Source: Collinsella aerofaciens
GTDB lineage: Bacteria > Actinomycetota > Coriobacteriia > Coriobacteriales > Coriobacteriaceae
NCBI RefSeq assembly: GCF_020181355.1
Contig: NZ_CP084004.1
Coordinates: 1,116,001-1,180,000 of the forward strand
Direction of reading: 5' to 3'
Length of the DNA: 64,000 bases
Translations under genes and position numbers: made by a program
In this document: positions 16,436 to 25,228 of the stretch, piece after piece
How the letters are laid out: each line of letters begins with the position of its first letter
Position numbering within the stretch: position 1 is the stretch's first letter
Notes under the pieces: model-generated
Databases searched by the model: none
What the model saw: only the letters and a program-made list of their open reading frames with translations
Told to the model about the DNA's origin: nothing

Positions 16436-17371
16436 CTATGCATCCACGTGAACGAGCAGACAACGGAGCGTGCCGGAGCAACCCTCGTAGGGGCGCTTAC
16501 CGGCGCCGTAGCCGACGGCCTCGATGCGGTAGCGGGCCGGTAGGTGCTCGGACGTGCGCAGTGCGGCGACGATGGCGGCGCCCGTGGGCGTCACGAGCTC
16601 GCCGGCGACCGGTGCGGGCGTGAGGGCGATATTGCCTGCTTGGCATAGGTTGACGACGGCGGGCACCGGGATGGGCATAAGGCCGTGGGCACAGTGGATG
16701 GTGCCGTGACCCTCGGAGAGCGACTCGACGACAATGTCCTCGATACCCAGGTCATCGAGACAGATGGCGACCGAGCAGATGTCGACGATGGAGTCGATGG
16801 CGCCTACCTCGTGGAACATGACGGTCTCGGGCGTTTTGCCGTGGGCCTTGGCCTCGGCGGCGGCGAGCGCGGTAAAGATGGCGAGCGCGCGGCGCTTGGC
16901 GCCATCGCTTAACTGCGAGCCATCGATGATGGCGGCGACATCCGCCAAAGAACGGTGGTGATGGTGGTGGGTGTGGTGATGATCTTCGTGCTCATGGGCG
17001 TGGCCCTCATGGTCGTGCTCATGGCAGTGCTCGTGTTCGTGCCCGCCATGATCATGATGGTGATGCTCATGCCCGTGCTCGTGCGTGTGCTCGTGCGTGT
17101 GCTCGACAGCTGTTTCGTTGCCGTAGAGCCAGGCCATATCGTGGTCGTGGTTCTCGAGTCCCTCTGCAAGCTGGACGTCGAAATCGCAGGCGTCGATGCC
17201 ATGCTTGTTTGCACGCGTGACGGCGATCGTAAAGCCGTCGACCGGCAGTGTGGCGAGCTGTTCGCGCAGGTGCTCCTCGCTGGCGCCCAGATCGAGCAGG
17301 GCCGCGACGGTCATATCGCCGCTGATGCCTGAGGTGCCGTCGATGATAAGCGTGTGCTGATGATTGGACAT
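16436..17371 (-). CDS. larC: LarC-type nickel insertion protein, N-terminal domain only
   Basis: LarC (former DUF111) inserts nickel into the pincer cofactor in a CTP-dependent reaction. The N-terminal family motif 'DGTSGISGDMTVAALLDLGA' and the core 'FHEVGAIDSIVDICSVAICLDDLGI', 'VAGELVTPTGAAIVAAL' and 'GYGAGKRPYEG' are present. Residues 91-139 form a striking metal-binding insert with 28 His in 49 residues. The protein stops at 311 residues with 'LLVHVDA', where the LarC1 part normally ends. The C-terminal LarC2 domain (about 100-150 residues, known to bind CTP) is absent, and the following DNA encodes tetR. The start has AAGGAGC upstream and lies 10 bases after larB. Function with a separate LarC2 encoded elsewhere is possible. 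Confidence 0.88.
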   Translation of the reverse strand: MSNHQHTLIIDGTSGISGDMTVAALLDLGASEEHLREQLATLPVDGFTIAVTRANKHGIDACDFDVQLAEGLENHDHDMAWLYGNETAVEHTHEHTHEHGHEHHHHDHGGHEHEHCHEHDHEGHAHEHEDHHHTHHHHHRSLADVAAIIDGSQLSDGAKRRALAIFTALAAAEAKAHGKTPETVMFHEVGAIDSIVDICSVAICLDDLGIEDIVVESLSEGHGTIHCAHGLMPIPVPAVVNLCQAGNIALTPAPVAGELVTPTGAAIVAALRTSEHLPARYRIEAVGYGAGKRPYEGCSGTLRCLLVHVDA

Positions 17372-17381
17372 GGAATGCTCC

Positions 17382-18164
17382 TTAGCGGGCGCGGGGTGTG
17401 CCGGCGCTCAGATGATTGATAAGACTTGCCTGGTAGGCGGCGCCAAAGCCGTTGTCGATATTGACGACCGAAACGCCGCTGGCACAGGAGTTGAGCATGG
17501 CGAGCAGCGCAGCTACGCCACCAAAACTTGCGCCGTAGCCAACGCTGGTGGGAACGGCGATGACCGGACAGCTCACCAGACCGCCGATAACGCTCGCCAG
17601 CGCGCCCTCCATGCCGGCGATGGCGATGACCACCTGCGCCTGGGCAAGTTCCTCGGCATGCGCGAGCAGGCGGTGCAGGCCGGCGACACCTACGTCGTAG
17701 AGGCGGTCGACCTCGTTGCCATAGAACTCGGCCGTCAACGCGGCTTCTTCGGCGACGGGTAAGTCGCTCGTGCCGGCGCAGGCGACGACGATGCGTCCGT
17801 TGCCGGTAGGGGAGGGCTTGCCGCCCACGAGGGCGAGCTGTGCGTCCGGGACATATCCCAGGTCGATGCCGTTGTCGAGGAGCTCCGAGGTACGGGCTGC
17901 TTTTTCGGCATCCAGGCGCGTGACCAGGATGCGCTCCTGGCCGGCATCGCGCAGCGCTTCGATAATGGCGGCAATTTGCTCGGCGGTTTTACCGGCACCG
18001 TAGACAACCTCGCCGGCTCCCTGGCGCACTCCGCGCGAAAGATCGAGCTGTGCAAAACCCAGATCGGCGGTTGGCGCCGTCTGGATGCGTGTGAGGGCGA
18101 CTGCCGGGGCGACTGCTCCGTCGGCAACATCGCTCAGCAACTGCTCAAGATCTCGCTTATCCAT
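17382..18164 (-). CDS. larB: Pyridinium-3,5-biscarboxylic acid mononucleotide synthase LarB
   Basis: LarB carboxylates and hydrolyses nicotinic acid adenine dinucleotide, the first step of nickel-pincer cofactor synthesis. The C-terminal half (about residues 125-250) is a PurE/AIR-carboxylase-like domain, with 'GLHRLLAHAEEL', 'IAIAGMEGALASVIGGL', 'PVIAVPTSVGYGASFGG' and 'NSCASGVSVVNIDNGFGAA'. Cys227 in the last block is where the family's catalytic cysteine is expected. The ATG at 18164 is preferred over an upstream in-frame start because GAAGGG lies 8 bases before it. First gene of the larB-larC-tetR operon, 113 bases after serB. At 260 residues it matches the family length. Confidence 0.9.
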   Translation of the reverse strand: MDKRDLEQLLSDVADGAVAPAVALTRIQTAPTADLGFAQLDLSRGVRQGAGEVVYGAGKTAEQIAAIIEALRDAGQERILVTRLDAEKAARTSELLDNGIDLGYVPDAQLALVGGKPSPTGNGRIVVACAGTSDLPVAEEAALTAEFYGNEVDRLYDVGVAGLHRLLAHAEELAQAQVVIAIAGMEGALASVIGGLVSCPVIAVPTSVGYGASFGGVAALLAMLNSCASGVSVVNIDNGFGAAYQASLINHLSAGTPRAR

Positions 18165-18207
18165 ATATGTTCCCTTCGACGGCGCAAAGTCTAGCACTCA
18201 AAGGTAT

Positions 18208-18241
18208 GTTTCCGAACACTAAAACAAAATTGTTCGGAAAC
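18208..18241 (-). promoter_or_regulatory. Candidate TetR operator upstream of larB
   Basis: A perfect 11-bp inverted repeat GTTTCCGAACA (18208-18218) / TGTTCGGAAAC (18231-18241) around a 12-base A+T-rich spacer lies 44 bases before the larB start. No T tract follows, so it is more likely a binding site than a terminator. Confidence 0.6.
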
Positions 18242-18277
18242 TATAGGACAGACTGATTCAATTGTTAGACGGATCGA

Positions 18278-18913
18278 CTAGTCGCGCAGGATGATGTCCA
18301 TGGCGAGCATCAGGTTGCGCTCGTCGATGGCAAACGGGGCGGCTTCGCGCGTCTTGGGCTTGGCACAAAACGCGATGCCCGTGCCCGCGGCCTGAATCAT
18401 AGGGATATCGTTTGCCCCGTCGCCGATCGCGACGGTGTGGGCCATATCGACACCGCACTCGACTGCCCAATCCAGCAGCCGGATGAGCTTGGATTCCTTG
18501 GTCACGATGTCTGCCGCCAGCTTACCGGTGAGCTTGCCGTCCACGACCTCTAGGCGGTTAGCCAGGCAAAAATCGATGCCCGCGGCGGCCACGATCTTGT
18601 CGGCGACCTCGTGGAAGCCGCCGCTTACCACGCCGACCTTCCAGCCCTTGCTGTGCGCCGAGCGCACAAGCTCCAGCGCGCCAGGAGTAAACGTCACGCG
18701 CTCAAAGGTACGCTCGAACACACTCTCGTCCAAGCCGGCAAGCAGCCCAACGCGCTCCTCGAGCGCCTGCTTAAAGTCCAGTTCGCCGCGCATGGCGCGC
18801 TCAGTGATCTTCGCCACTTGCTCGCCTACGCCGGCCTCCTCGCCCAACAGGTCGATGACCTCCTGGTCGATGAGCGTGGAGTCGATATCCATAACGATGA
18901 GGCGTGCAGTCAT
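18278..18913 (-). CDS. serB: Phosphoserine phosphatase SerB
   Basis: HAD-superfamily phosphatase that hydrolyses phosphoserine in the last step of serine synthesis. Motif I is 'VMDIDSTLID' with nucleophile Asp9 and acid Asp11. Motif II is 'GVVSGGFHEV' and motif III/IV 'TVAIGDGANDIPMIQAAG'. The cap segment 'QALEERVGLLAGLDESVFE' matches SerB. Length 211 residues is typical for the single-domain bacterial form lacking the ACT domain of E. coli SerB. The ATG (complement of 18911-18913) has AAAGG six bases upstream. Confidence 0.92.
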   Translation of the reverse strand: MTARLIVMDIDSTLIDQEVIDLLGEEAGVGEQVAKITERAMRGELDFKQALEERVGLLAGLDESVFERTFERVTFTPGALELVRSAHSKGWKVGVVSGGFHEVADKIVAAAGIDFCLANRLEVVDGKLTGKLAADIVTKESKLIRLLDWAVECGVDMAHTVAIGDGANDIPMIQAAGTGIAFCAKPKTREAAPFAIDERNLMLAMDIILRD

Positions 18914-19105
18914 GGCGGGCCTTTCCGAGTGCAGTTGTATTGGGACACATTGTCGCACGTGGCGCGCCTTGGCGACGGCCGCGGTGCGTCAATTGTTTCG
19001 TCTCCGTCAAGTCTTTGGGCAGGAGCTACTTTTCCGCGGCACATCGACGCAGGTGCGATAAGATAGAACGCCATGTCCGGCTGCGCGGTTTACGCAGGCA
19101 GGGCA

Positions 19106-19148
19106 AATCTGTACGACGCCGCCCGGAACGACACGGGGCGGCACAGAT
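19106..19148 (+). promoter_or_regulatory. Stem-loop in the aspS leader
   Basis: ATCTGT ... GCCGCCC (19118-19124) pairs with GGGCGGC (19136-19142) and ACAGAT (19143-19148), directly before the AAAGGAGG ribosome site. A -10-like TAAGAT lies near 19059. It could modulate translation, but no T-box features are present. Confidence 0.35.
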
Positions 19149-19169
19149 CCATAAAGGAGGATCACTGGT

Positions 19170-20957
<1,788 letters not shown>

Positions 20958-20982
20958 GCAAGCGGCTACATATTGCCCGTAA

Positions 20983-21015
20983 CGAGGGAAGGACGCGTGC
21001 CTTCCCTCGTTTTTT
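20983..21015 (+). terminator. Intrinsic terminator after aspS
   Basis: Perfect 10-bp stem CGAGGGAAGG / CCTTCCCTCG with a 7-base loop, followed by six T. Confidence 0.95.
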
Positions 21016-21056
21016 ATGCGCCGAGGTTGTGAGGGCATGGGGTGACCGGACGTCGA

Positions 21057-21226
21057 GGAAACTGCGTCCCGGAATTTGCGTCCAGAATGGGATGTACTTT
21101 CCGCCAGGGTCGCTCAGCGGAAACTGCGTCCCAGAATCCAGCCAAATAACGGGTCGCACTTTCCGGTTGAGCCTTCTGGCGGAAACTGTGTCCCATCATT
21201 GACGCTCGAAATGGGATGCGATTTCC
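21057..21226. repeat. Three tandem hairpin repeats, 62-bp period
   Basis: Units start at 21057, 21119 and 21181, exactly 62 bases apart. Each is a hairpin of about 46 bases with left arm GGAAACTG(C/T)GTCCC and right arm GGG(A/T)(T/C)G(T/C)(A/G)(C/A)TTTCC, and the units differ mainly in the loops. The array lies between the aspS terminator and the HPr gene and encodes nothing recognisable. Confidence 0.85.
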
Positions 21227-21313
21227 GTCCCGCCCTCAACAAGCATCTAACGCTACAATAACTACCACGTGGCTGGGTTTGCCGGCCGAATGTGTGATGT
21301 CGTGGGAGGGGAC

Positions 21314-21562
21314 ATGGTCGAGTTTACAAAGACGATTAAAGATCCGTTGGGACTACACGCCCGCCCGGTTGCGCTGCTCTATGACATCATTGCCAAGCAC
21401 CGTAGCGACGTGTCGGTCAGCATCGGCGACCGCCATACCGACGGTCGCGATGTCATGGGCCTCATGGCTCTCTACGGCGAGTGCGGCGAGGACATCATCT
21501 TTCGCGTTTCGGGCGTAGACGAGGCTTCCTGCGTTACGTCGATCAGAAACCTCTCGCTCTAA
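21314..21562 (+). CDS. HPr family phosphocarrier protein
   Basis: 82-residue HPr-like protein. The active-site loop 'GLHARP' places the phosphorylatable His at residue 15, exactly as in HPr. The regulatory serine of Gram-positive HPr (Ser46 in 'KSI(M/L)G') is replaced: the sequence reads 'DGRDVMGLMAL' with Asp46. It keeps the overall HPr length and the central 'MGLMAL' helix. It is either a PTS carrier that cannot be phosphorylated by HPr kinase or a regulatory paralogue. The chosen ATG follows GGGAGGGG; an upstream in-frame start would add 15 residues not typical of HPr. Single gene with its own terminator. Confidence 0.88.
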   Translation: MVEFTKTIKDPLGLHARPVALLYDIIAKHRSDVSVSIGDRHTDGRDVMGLMALYGECGEDIIFRVSGVDEASCVTSIRNLSL

Positions 21563-21571
21563 GCATGACAG

Positions 21572-21609
21572 GGCGCGGCAAAGGACAGCTCTTTGCCGCG
21601 CCTTTTTGT
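21572..21609 (+). terminator. Intrinsic terminator after HPr gene
   Basis: 12-bp perfect stem GGCGCGGCAAAG / CTTTGCCGCGCC followed by TTTTTGTTT. Confidence 0.95.
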
Positions 21610-21654
21610 TTCATATAGGAAACTTTTTCGAAATCTGAATAGGGACCCTTTCCA

Positions 21655-21708
21655 AAAAGTTAACCACGTGCTAGTTTACTAAAGCGAACATAGACGTGGT
21701 TAACTTTT
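21655..21708 (+). promoter_or_regulatory. Inverted repeat upstream of the feo operon
   Basis: AAAAGTTAACCACGT (21655-21669) and ACGTGGTTAACTTTT (21694-21708) are perfect 15-bp inverted repeats around a 24-base A+T-rich loop, 43 bases before the first feoA. It is probably an operator pair for a metal-dependent (DtxR/IdeR-like) regulator flanking the promoter; the identity of the regulator is inference. Confidence 0.6.
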
Positions 21709-21750
21709 ATCGCGTCGATGTTGAGGACGAACTGACGTTAGGAGCAACTC

Positions 21751-21993
21751 ATGTCTTGCGGACCGCAGATGCCGGCCATGCCGCTTTCGATGGTAAAAGC
21801 GGGCGAAACCGTACGCGTGTCCCGTGTAAAGGGCAATGAGGACATGAAACACCACCTCAAGGACCTCGGCTTTGTCGAGGGCAGCGAAATCCACGTGGTG
21901 AGCTCGAGTGGCGCCAATATCATCGTCACTGTGCTGGGCGCACGCTTTGGTATCGATTCCAAGGTTGCCATGCACATCATGACCGTCGGCTAG
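21751..21993 (+). CDS. feoA: Ferrous iron transport protein FeoA (first copy)
   Basis: 80-residue SH3-like cytoplasmic protein that assists FeoB. Typical FeoA features: 'VKAGETVRVSRVKGNEDMKHHLKDLGFVEGSEI' region (abbreviated; residues about 15-48) and a closing 'LGARFGIDSKVAMHIMTV'. Cys3 is present in the N-terminus 'MSCGPQMPAMPLS', which is longer than in the second copy. The start has AGGAG seven bases upstream. First gene of the feoA-feoA-feoB operon, with a 39-base gap to the second feoA. Confidence 0.9.
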   Translation: MSCGPQMPAMPLSMVKAGETVRVSRVKGNEDMKHHLKDLGFVEGSEIHVVSSSGANIIVTVLGARFGIDSKVAMHIMTVG

Positions 21994-22032
21994 TCTGCAG
22001 CATTTCATAAAAACCGAAAGGGGGACAAGAGG

Positions 22033-22254
22033 ATGAAGACGTTGGGTGACGTTAAGGTGGGCGAGAGCTCTACCATCGTCAAGCTTCACGGTGAGGGTGC
22101 GCTTCGCCGCCACCTTATGGACCTGGGGCTCATCAAGGGCACTTCGTTCAAGGTCGTGAAGGTTGCACCGCTCGGCGATCCGGTCGAGATCAACGTGCGC
22201 GGCTACGAGCTTTCCATCCGCAAGGAGGAGGCGGCCGTCGTCGAGGTCCAATAA
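22033..22254 (+). CDS. feoA: Ferrous iron transport protein FeoA (second copy)
   Basis: 73-residue FeoA domain protein: 'MKTLGDVKVGESSTIVKL', 'LRRHLMDLGLIKGTSF' and 'PLGDPVEINVRGYELSIRK', the last being the family's diagnostic segment. It matches classical FeoA better than the first copy. A ribosome site AAAGGGGGACAAGAGG precedes the ATG. FeoB follows after 123 bases containing a candidate iron-box. Confidence 0.92.
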   Translation: MKTLGDVKVGESSTIVKLHGEGALRRHLMDLGLIKGTSFKVVKVAPLGDPVEINVRGYELSIRKEEAAVVEVQ

Positions 22255-22282
22255 GGGCTCGCGGCGTATGTTTCTGCAGATA

Positions 22283-22302
22283 AAGTTAGGTTTTTCTAAC
22301 TT
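22283..22302 (+). promoter_or_regulatory. Candidate DtxR/IdeR-type box before feoB
   Basis: AAGTTAG-GTTTTT-CTAACTT is a perfect 7-bp dyad resembling DtxR-family operators (TTAGGTTAG-type). It lies 76 bases upstream of feoB, within the operon, and may drive or block an internal promoter. Confidence 0.5.
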
Positions 22303-22377
22303 AATGCAGCGTCTTTGAAGCACATTATCCAGCCTGCGCGGAGAAAGCAGCGCGGGCACACAAGGAAGAAGGATTGA

Positions 22378-24705
22378 ATGGCGGATTCTCAGATCCATGT
22401 CGCGTTGGCGGGTAACCCCAACTGCGGCAAGACCACGCTTTTCAACCTGATCACCGGCGCCAACGGCTACGTTGGCAACTGGCCCGGCGTCACGGTTGAG
22501 AAAAAGGAGGCCAAGCTCCTAAGCGACAAGAACGTTACCATCACGGACCTCCCTGGCATCTACTCGCTTTCCCCCTACAGCCCCGAGGAGCAATGCTCGC
22601 GCGATTACCTCATGAGCGGCGAGCCCGATGTTGTCGTCCAAGTCGTCGATGCCACCAACCTCGAGCGTAACCTGTACCTGGCGCTTCAGGTTATCGAGAC
22701 CGGCCTGCCCGTGGTCGTTGCCCTCAACATGGCCGACCTGGTCGAGAAGAACGGCGATAAGATCGACACGGACAAGCTCTCCAAGAAGCTCGGCTGCCCG
22801 GTCATGATGATCTCGGCTCTTAAGAACAAGGGCATCAAGGAGCTCTTCGAGCAGGTCAAGAAGTCCGCTGCTTCTAAGGGCCAGGTGCCGGAGCACAAGT
22901 TCGATTCCTCCATCGAGGACGTTCTGGACCACATCGAGAATAACCTGCCTGCGAGCGTTCCCGCCAACAAGCGTCGCTACTACGCGGTCAAACTGTTTGA
23001 GCGCGACGCGGACGCCTGCAAGCTCATCAACCTCACCAAGGAGAAGGCCGCTCGCGTGGAGGAGCTGGTCGCCCAGTGCGAGCAGGACTGCGACGACGAT
23101 GCCGAGTCCATCATCACCGGTGAGCGCTATGGCGTCATCGCGCACATCATCGACGAGTGCATGACCAAGGCTCCGGCAAAGATGAGCACCTCCGAGAAGA
23201 TCGACCGCGTGGTTACCAACCGTATCCTGGGCCTGCCGATCTTTGTGGTCATCATGTTCTGCGTGTACTACATCGCCGTTTCTACCTTGGGCGGCACGGT
23301 GACCGACTTCACCAACGACCAGCTCTTCGGCACCGACGGCTGGTACGTGCTCGGTCAGGGCCGCGACGCCTACGACGCGGCCGTCGAGGCTGCGGGCGAC
23401 AATGCCGACTCGGTCGACCCGGCGCAGTACGGCCCCTATGTCCCGGGTATCACCACCGTGGTGCACGACGCCCTTGTGGCGGGCGGTACCGAGGACGGTG
23501 GCCTGGTCGATTCGCTGGTCTGCGACGGTATCGTCGGCGGCCTTGGCGCCATCTTCGGTTTTGTGCCGCAGATGTTCCTGCTCTTTGTGATGCTGTCCTT
23601 CCTGGAGGACTGCGGCTATATGGCCCGCGTCGCCTTCATCATGGACCGCGTGTTCCGCCGCTTTGGCCTGTCCGGTAAGTCCTTTATCCCCATGCTCGTG
23701 TCCTCGGGCTGCGGCGTTCCCGGCGTCATGGCTACCAAGACCATCGAGAACGAGAAGGACCGCCGCATGACGGTCATGACCACCACGTTCATTCCCTGTG
23801 GCGCTAAGCTGCCGATCATCGCCCTGCTCATGGGTTCCATCATCGGCGATTCTTCTACCACTGCCGCATGGATCAGCCCGCTCTTCTACTTCCTGGGTGT
23901 CTTTGCCGTCATCGCCTCGGGCCTCATGCTCAAAAAGACCAAGCTCTTCGCCGGCCGCCCGACGCCGTTCGTTATGGAGCTTCCTGCCTACCACTTCCCG
24001 GCGATCCGCTCTTGGGCGCTGCACGTGTGGGAGCGCTGCTGGGCCTTTATCAAGAAGGCCGGCACGGTCATCTTCGCGTCCACTGTCGTGGTTTGGTTCC
24101 TGTCTAACTTTGGTAGCTACAACGGTTCCTTTGGCTTCCTGCCTGCGATGGACGGCATCCCCGAGGAGTTTATGGACTACTCCGTGCTTGCCATGCTCGG
24201 CAACCTGGTCGCTTGGATCTTCGCCCCGCTCGGCTTTAGCACCTGGCAGGCAACCGCGCTGACCGTCTCGGGCCTCGTCGCCAAGGAGAACGTCGTCGCC
24301 ACTGCTGGCTCGCTGCTGTCCGTTGCCGATGCCGGCGAGACCGATCCGAGCCTGTGGACCGCATTTGCCGGTATGTTCCCGACCATGGGCGCTTGCGTGG
24401 CATTCGGTGCCTTCAACCTGCTGTGCGCTCCGTGCTTTGCCGCCATGGGTACCATCCGCAACCAAATGGACTCCGGCAAGTGGACCGCGATTGCTATCGG
24501 CTACGAGTGCCTCTTCGCTTGGGTGATCGGCCTGTTCATCAATCAGTTCTACAACCTGTTCGTGCTGGGACAGTTTGGTTTCTGGACGATTGTCGCCGTT
24601 GTACTGCTGGTTGCGATGCTCTTACAGATCTTCCGTCCCATGCCCAAGCATGCTTGGACCGACGAGGACGAGACCAACACTGCTTCCGCCGCAGTTTCCG
24701 CTTAA
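22378..24705 (+). CDS. feoB: Ferrous iron transporter FeoB
   Basis: GTP-gated inner-membrane Fe2+ transporter, 775 residues. N-terminal G domain: G1 'AGNPNCGKTTLFN', G2 region 'NWPGVTVEKKEA', G3 'DLPGIYSLSPYSPEE', G4 'ALNMADLVE'. The GDI-like helical region follows to about residue 275. The membrane domain contains two Gate motifs, including 'FIPMLVSSGCGVPGVMATKTIE' (shown in part) and 'PCGAKLPI'. An extracytoplasmic loop of about 70 residues (about 305-375, acidic and Gly-rich) lies between the first two TM helices. Start supported by AAGGAAGAAGGA. Part of feoA-feoA-feoB, with a terminator at 24735 and a FeoB-associated small protein after it. Confidence 0.95.
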   Translation: MADSQIHVALAGNPNCGKTTLFNLITGANGYVGNWPGVTVEKKEAKLLSDKNVTITDLPGIYSLSPYSPEEQCSRDYLMSGEPDVVVQVVDATNLERNLYLALQVIETGLPVVVALNMADLVEKNGDKIDTDKLSKKLGCPVMMISALKNKGIKELFEQVKKSAASKGQVPEHKFDSSIEDVLDHIENNLPASVPANKRRYYAVKLFERDADACKLINLTKEKAARVEELVAQCEQDCDDDAESIITGERYGVIAHIIDECMTKAPAKMSTSEKIDRVVTNRILGLPIFVVIMFCVYYIAVSTLGGTVTDFTNDQLFGTDGWYVLGQGRDAYDAAVEAAGDNADSVDPAQYGPYVPGITTVVHDALVAGGTEDGGLVDSLVCDGIVGGLGAIFGFVPQMFLLFVMLSFLEDCGYMARVAFIMDRVFRRFGLSGKSFIPMLVSSGCGVPGVMATKTIENEKDRRMTVMTTTFIPCGAKLPIIALLMGSIIGDSSTTAAWISPLFYFLGVFAVIASGLMLKKTKLFAGRPTPFVMELPAYHFPAIRSWALHVWERCWAFIKKAGTVIFASTVVVWFLSNFGSYNGSFGFLPAMDGIPEEFMDYSVLAMLGNLVAWIFAPLGFSTWQATALTVSGLVAKENVVATAGSLLSVADAGETDPSLWTAFAGMFPTMGACVAFGAFNLLCAPCFAAMGTIRNQMDSGKWTAIAIGYECLFAWVIGLFINQFYNLFVLGQFGFWTIVAVVLLVAMLLQIFRPMPKHAWTDEDETNTASAAVSA

Positions 24706-24734
24706 GTCCGAATAAGGATTAACCCCTTTCCACG

Positions 24735-24768
24735 AGCCCGGGTGTCCCAGCGACACTCGGGCTTTTTG
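24735..24768 (+). terminator. Intrinsic terminator after feoB
   Basis: AGCCCGGGTGTC / GACACTCGGGCT stem around a short CCAGC loop, then TTTTT. Confidence 0.9.
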
Positions 24769-24880
24769 GTGGGGGAGATGTGGCGTTTCCGCAGATAAAA
24801 CCAACCAAAATAAACCTGTCCCGTTTTGGTAGGTGGAGAATAGGGTAAAGTAAGTGATGGTTAACTAGAGGAGGCTTGCT

Positions 24881-25081
24881 ATGGCACCTATCGATATTGT
24901 TGTACTGGCTGTTATCGGTATTGCGTTTGTCGCGGTATGCGTGCGCATCTACCGCAAGGGCACTTGCGCCGACTGCGCTCAGGGCGGCGCTTGCACGGGG
25001 CATTGCTCCAACAAAAAGACGTGCGCCGCGCTGAAAGGCGTCGACAAAGTGGCCGAGAATTTAGGCCGCGGTGTCAAATAA
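24881..25081 (+). CDS. FeoB-associated Cys-rich membrane protein
   Basis: 66-residue protein with one N-terminal TM helix (about residues 4-22) followed by a basic loop and a Cys-rich tail 'CADCAQGGACTGHCSNKKTC' (five Cys). This layout matches the FeoB-associated Cys-rich family found next to feoB in Firmicutes and Actinobacteria; a role in metal handling or FeoB assembly is presumed. It has its own AGAGGAGG ribosome site and terminator. GGTTAACT just upstream resembles the half-site of the dyad before feoA, suggesting shared iron control. Confidence 0.85.
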   Translation: MAPIDIVVLAVIGIAFVAVCVRIYRKGTCADCAQGGACTGHCSNKKTCAALKGVDKVAENLGRGVK

Positions 25082-25100
25082 ACAACTGGGTATCTTGAAC

Positions 25101-25131
25101 GCCCCGCGAGCATCCGTTCGCGGGGCTTTTT
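25101..25131 (+). terminator. Intrinsic terminator after FeoB-associated gene
   Basis: GCCCCGCGA / TCGCGGGGC stem with an 8-base loop followed by TTTTT. Confidence 0.9.
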
Positions 25132-25228
25132 ACACATTCGAGCGTGAGTGCGGCGAGTAGACATGCATTTTTTGGGGTATCGTTAACTGAATTGTTTATT
25201 AGCTGCCCGTCTGTACCGGAGTAACCCT

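Noticed and set aside
16955-17332. Hydrophobic plus-strand frame opposite larC (Val/Met-rich)
   Set aside because: The apparent membrane protein is the complement of the His-codon run of larC (CAC/CAT read as GTG/ATG).
18208-18241. Inverted repeat upstream of larB as serB terminator
   Set aside because: The stem is interrupted by a 12-base A+T-rich loop and has no T tract after it; an operator role fits better.
18959-19169. T-box riboswitch in front of aspS
   Set aside because: No T-box consensus, specifier loop or antiterminator is visible, only a short stem before the ribosome site.
21057-21226. CRISPR-like regular repeats after aspS
   Set aside because: Only three units, the units themselves are palindromic with imperfect identity, and no cas genes are nearby.
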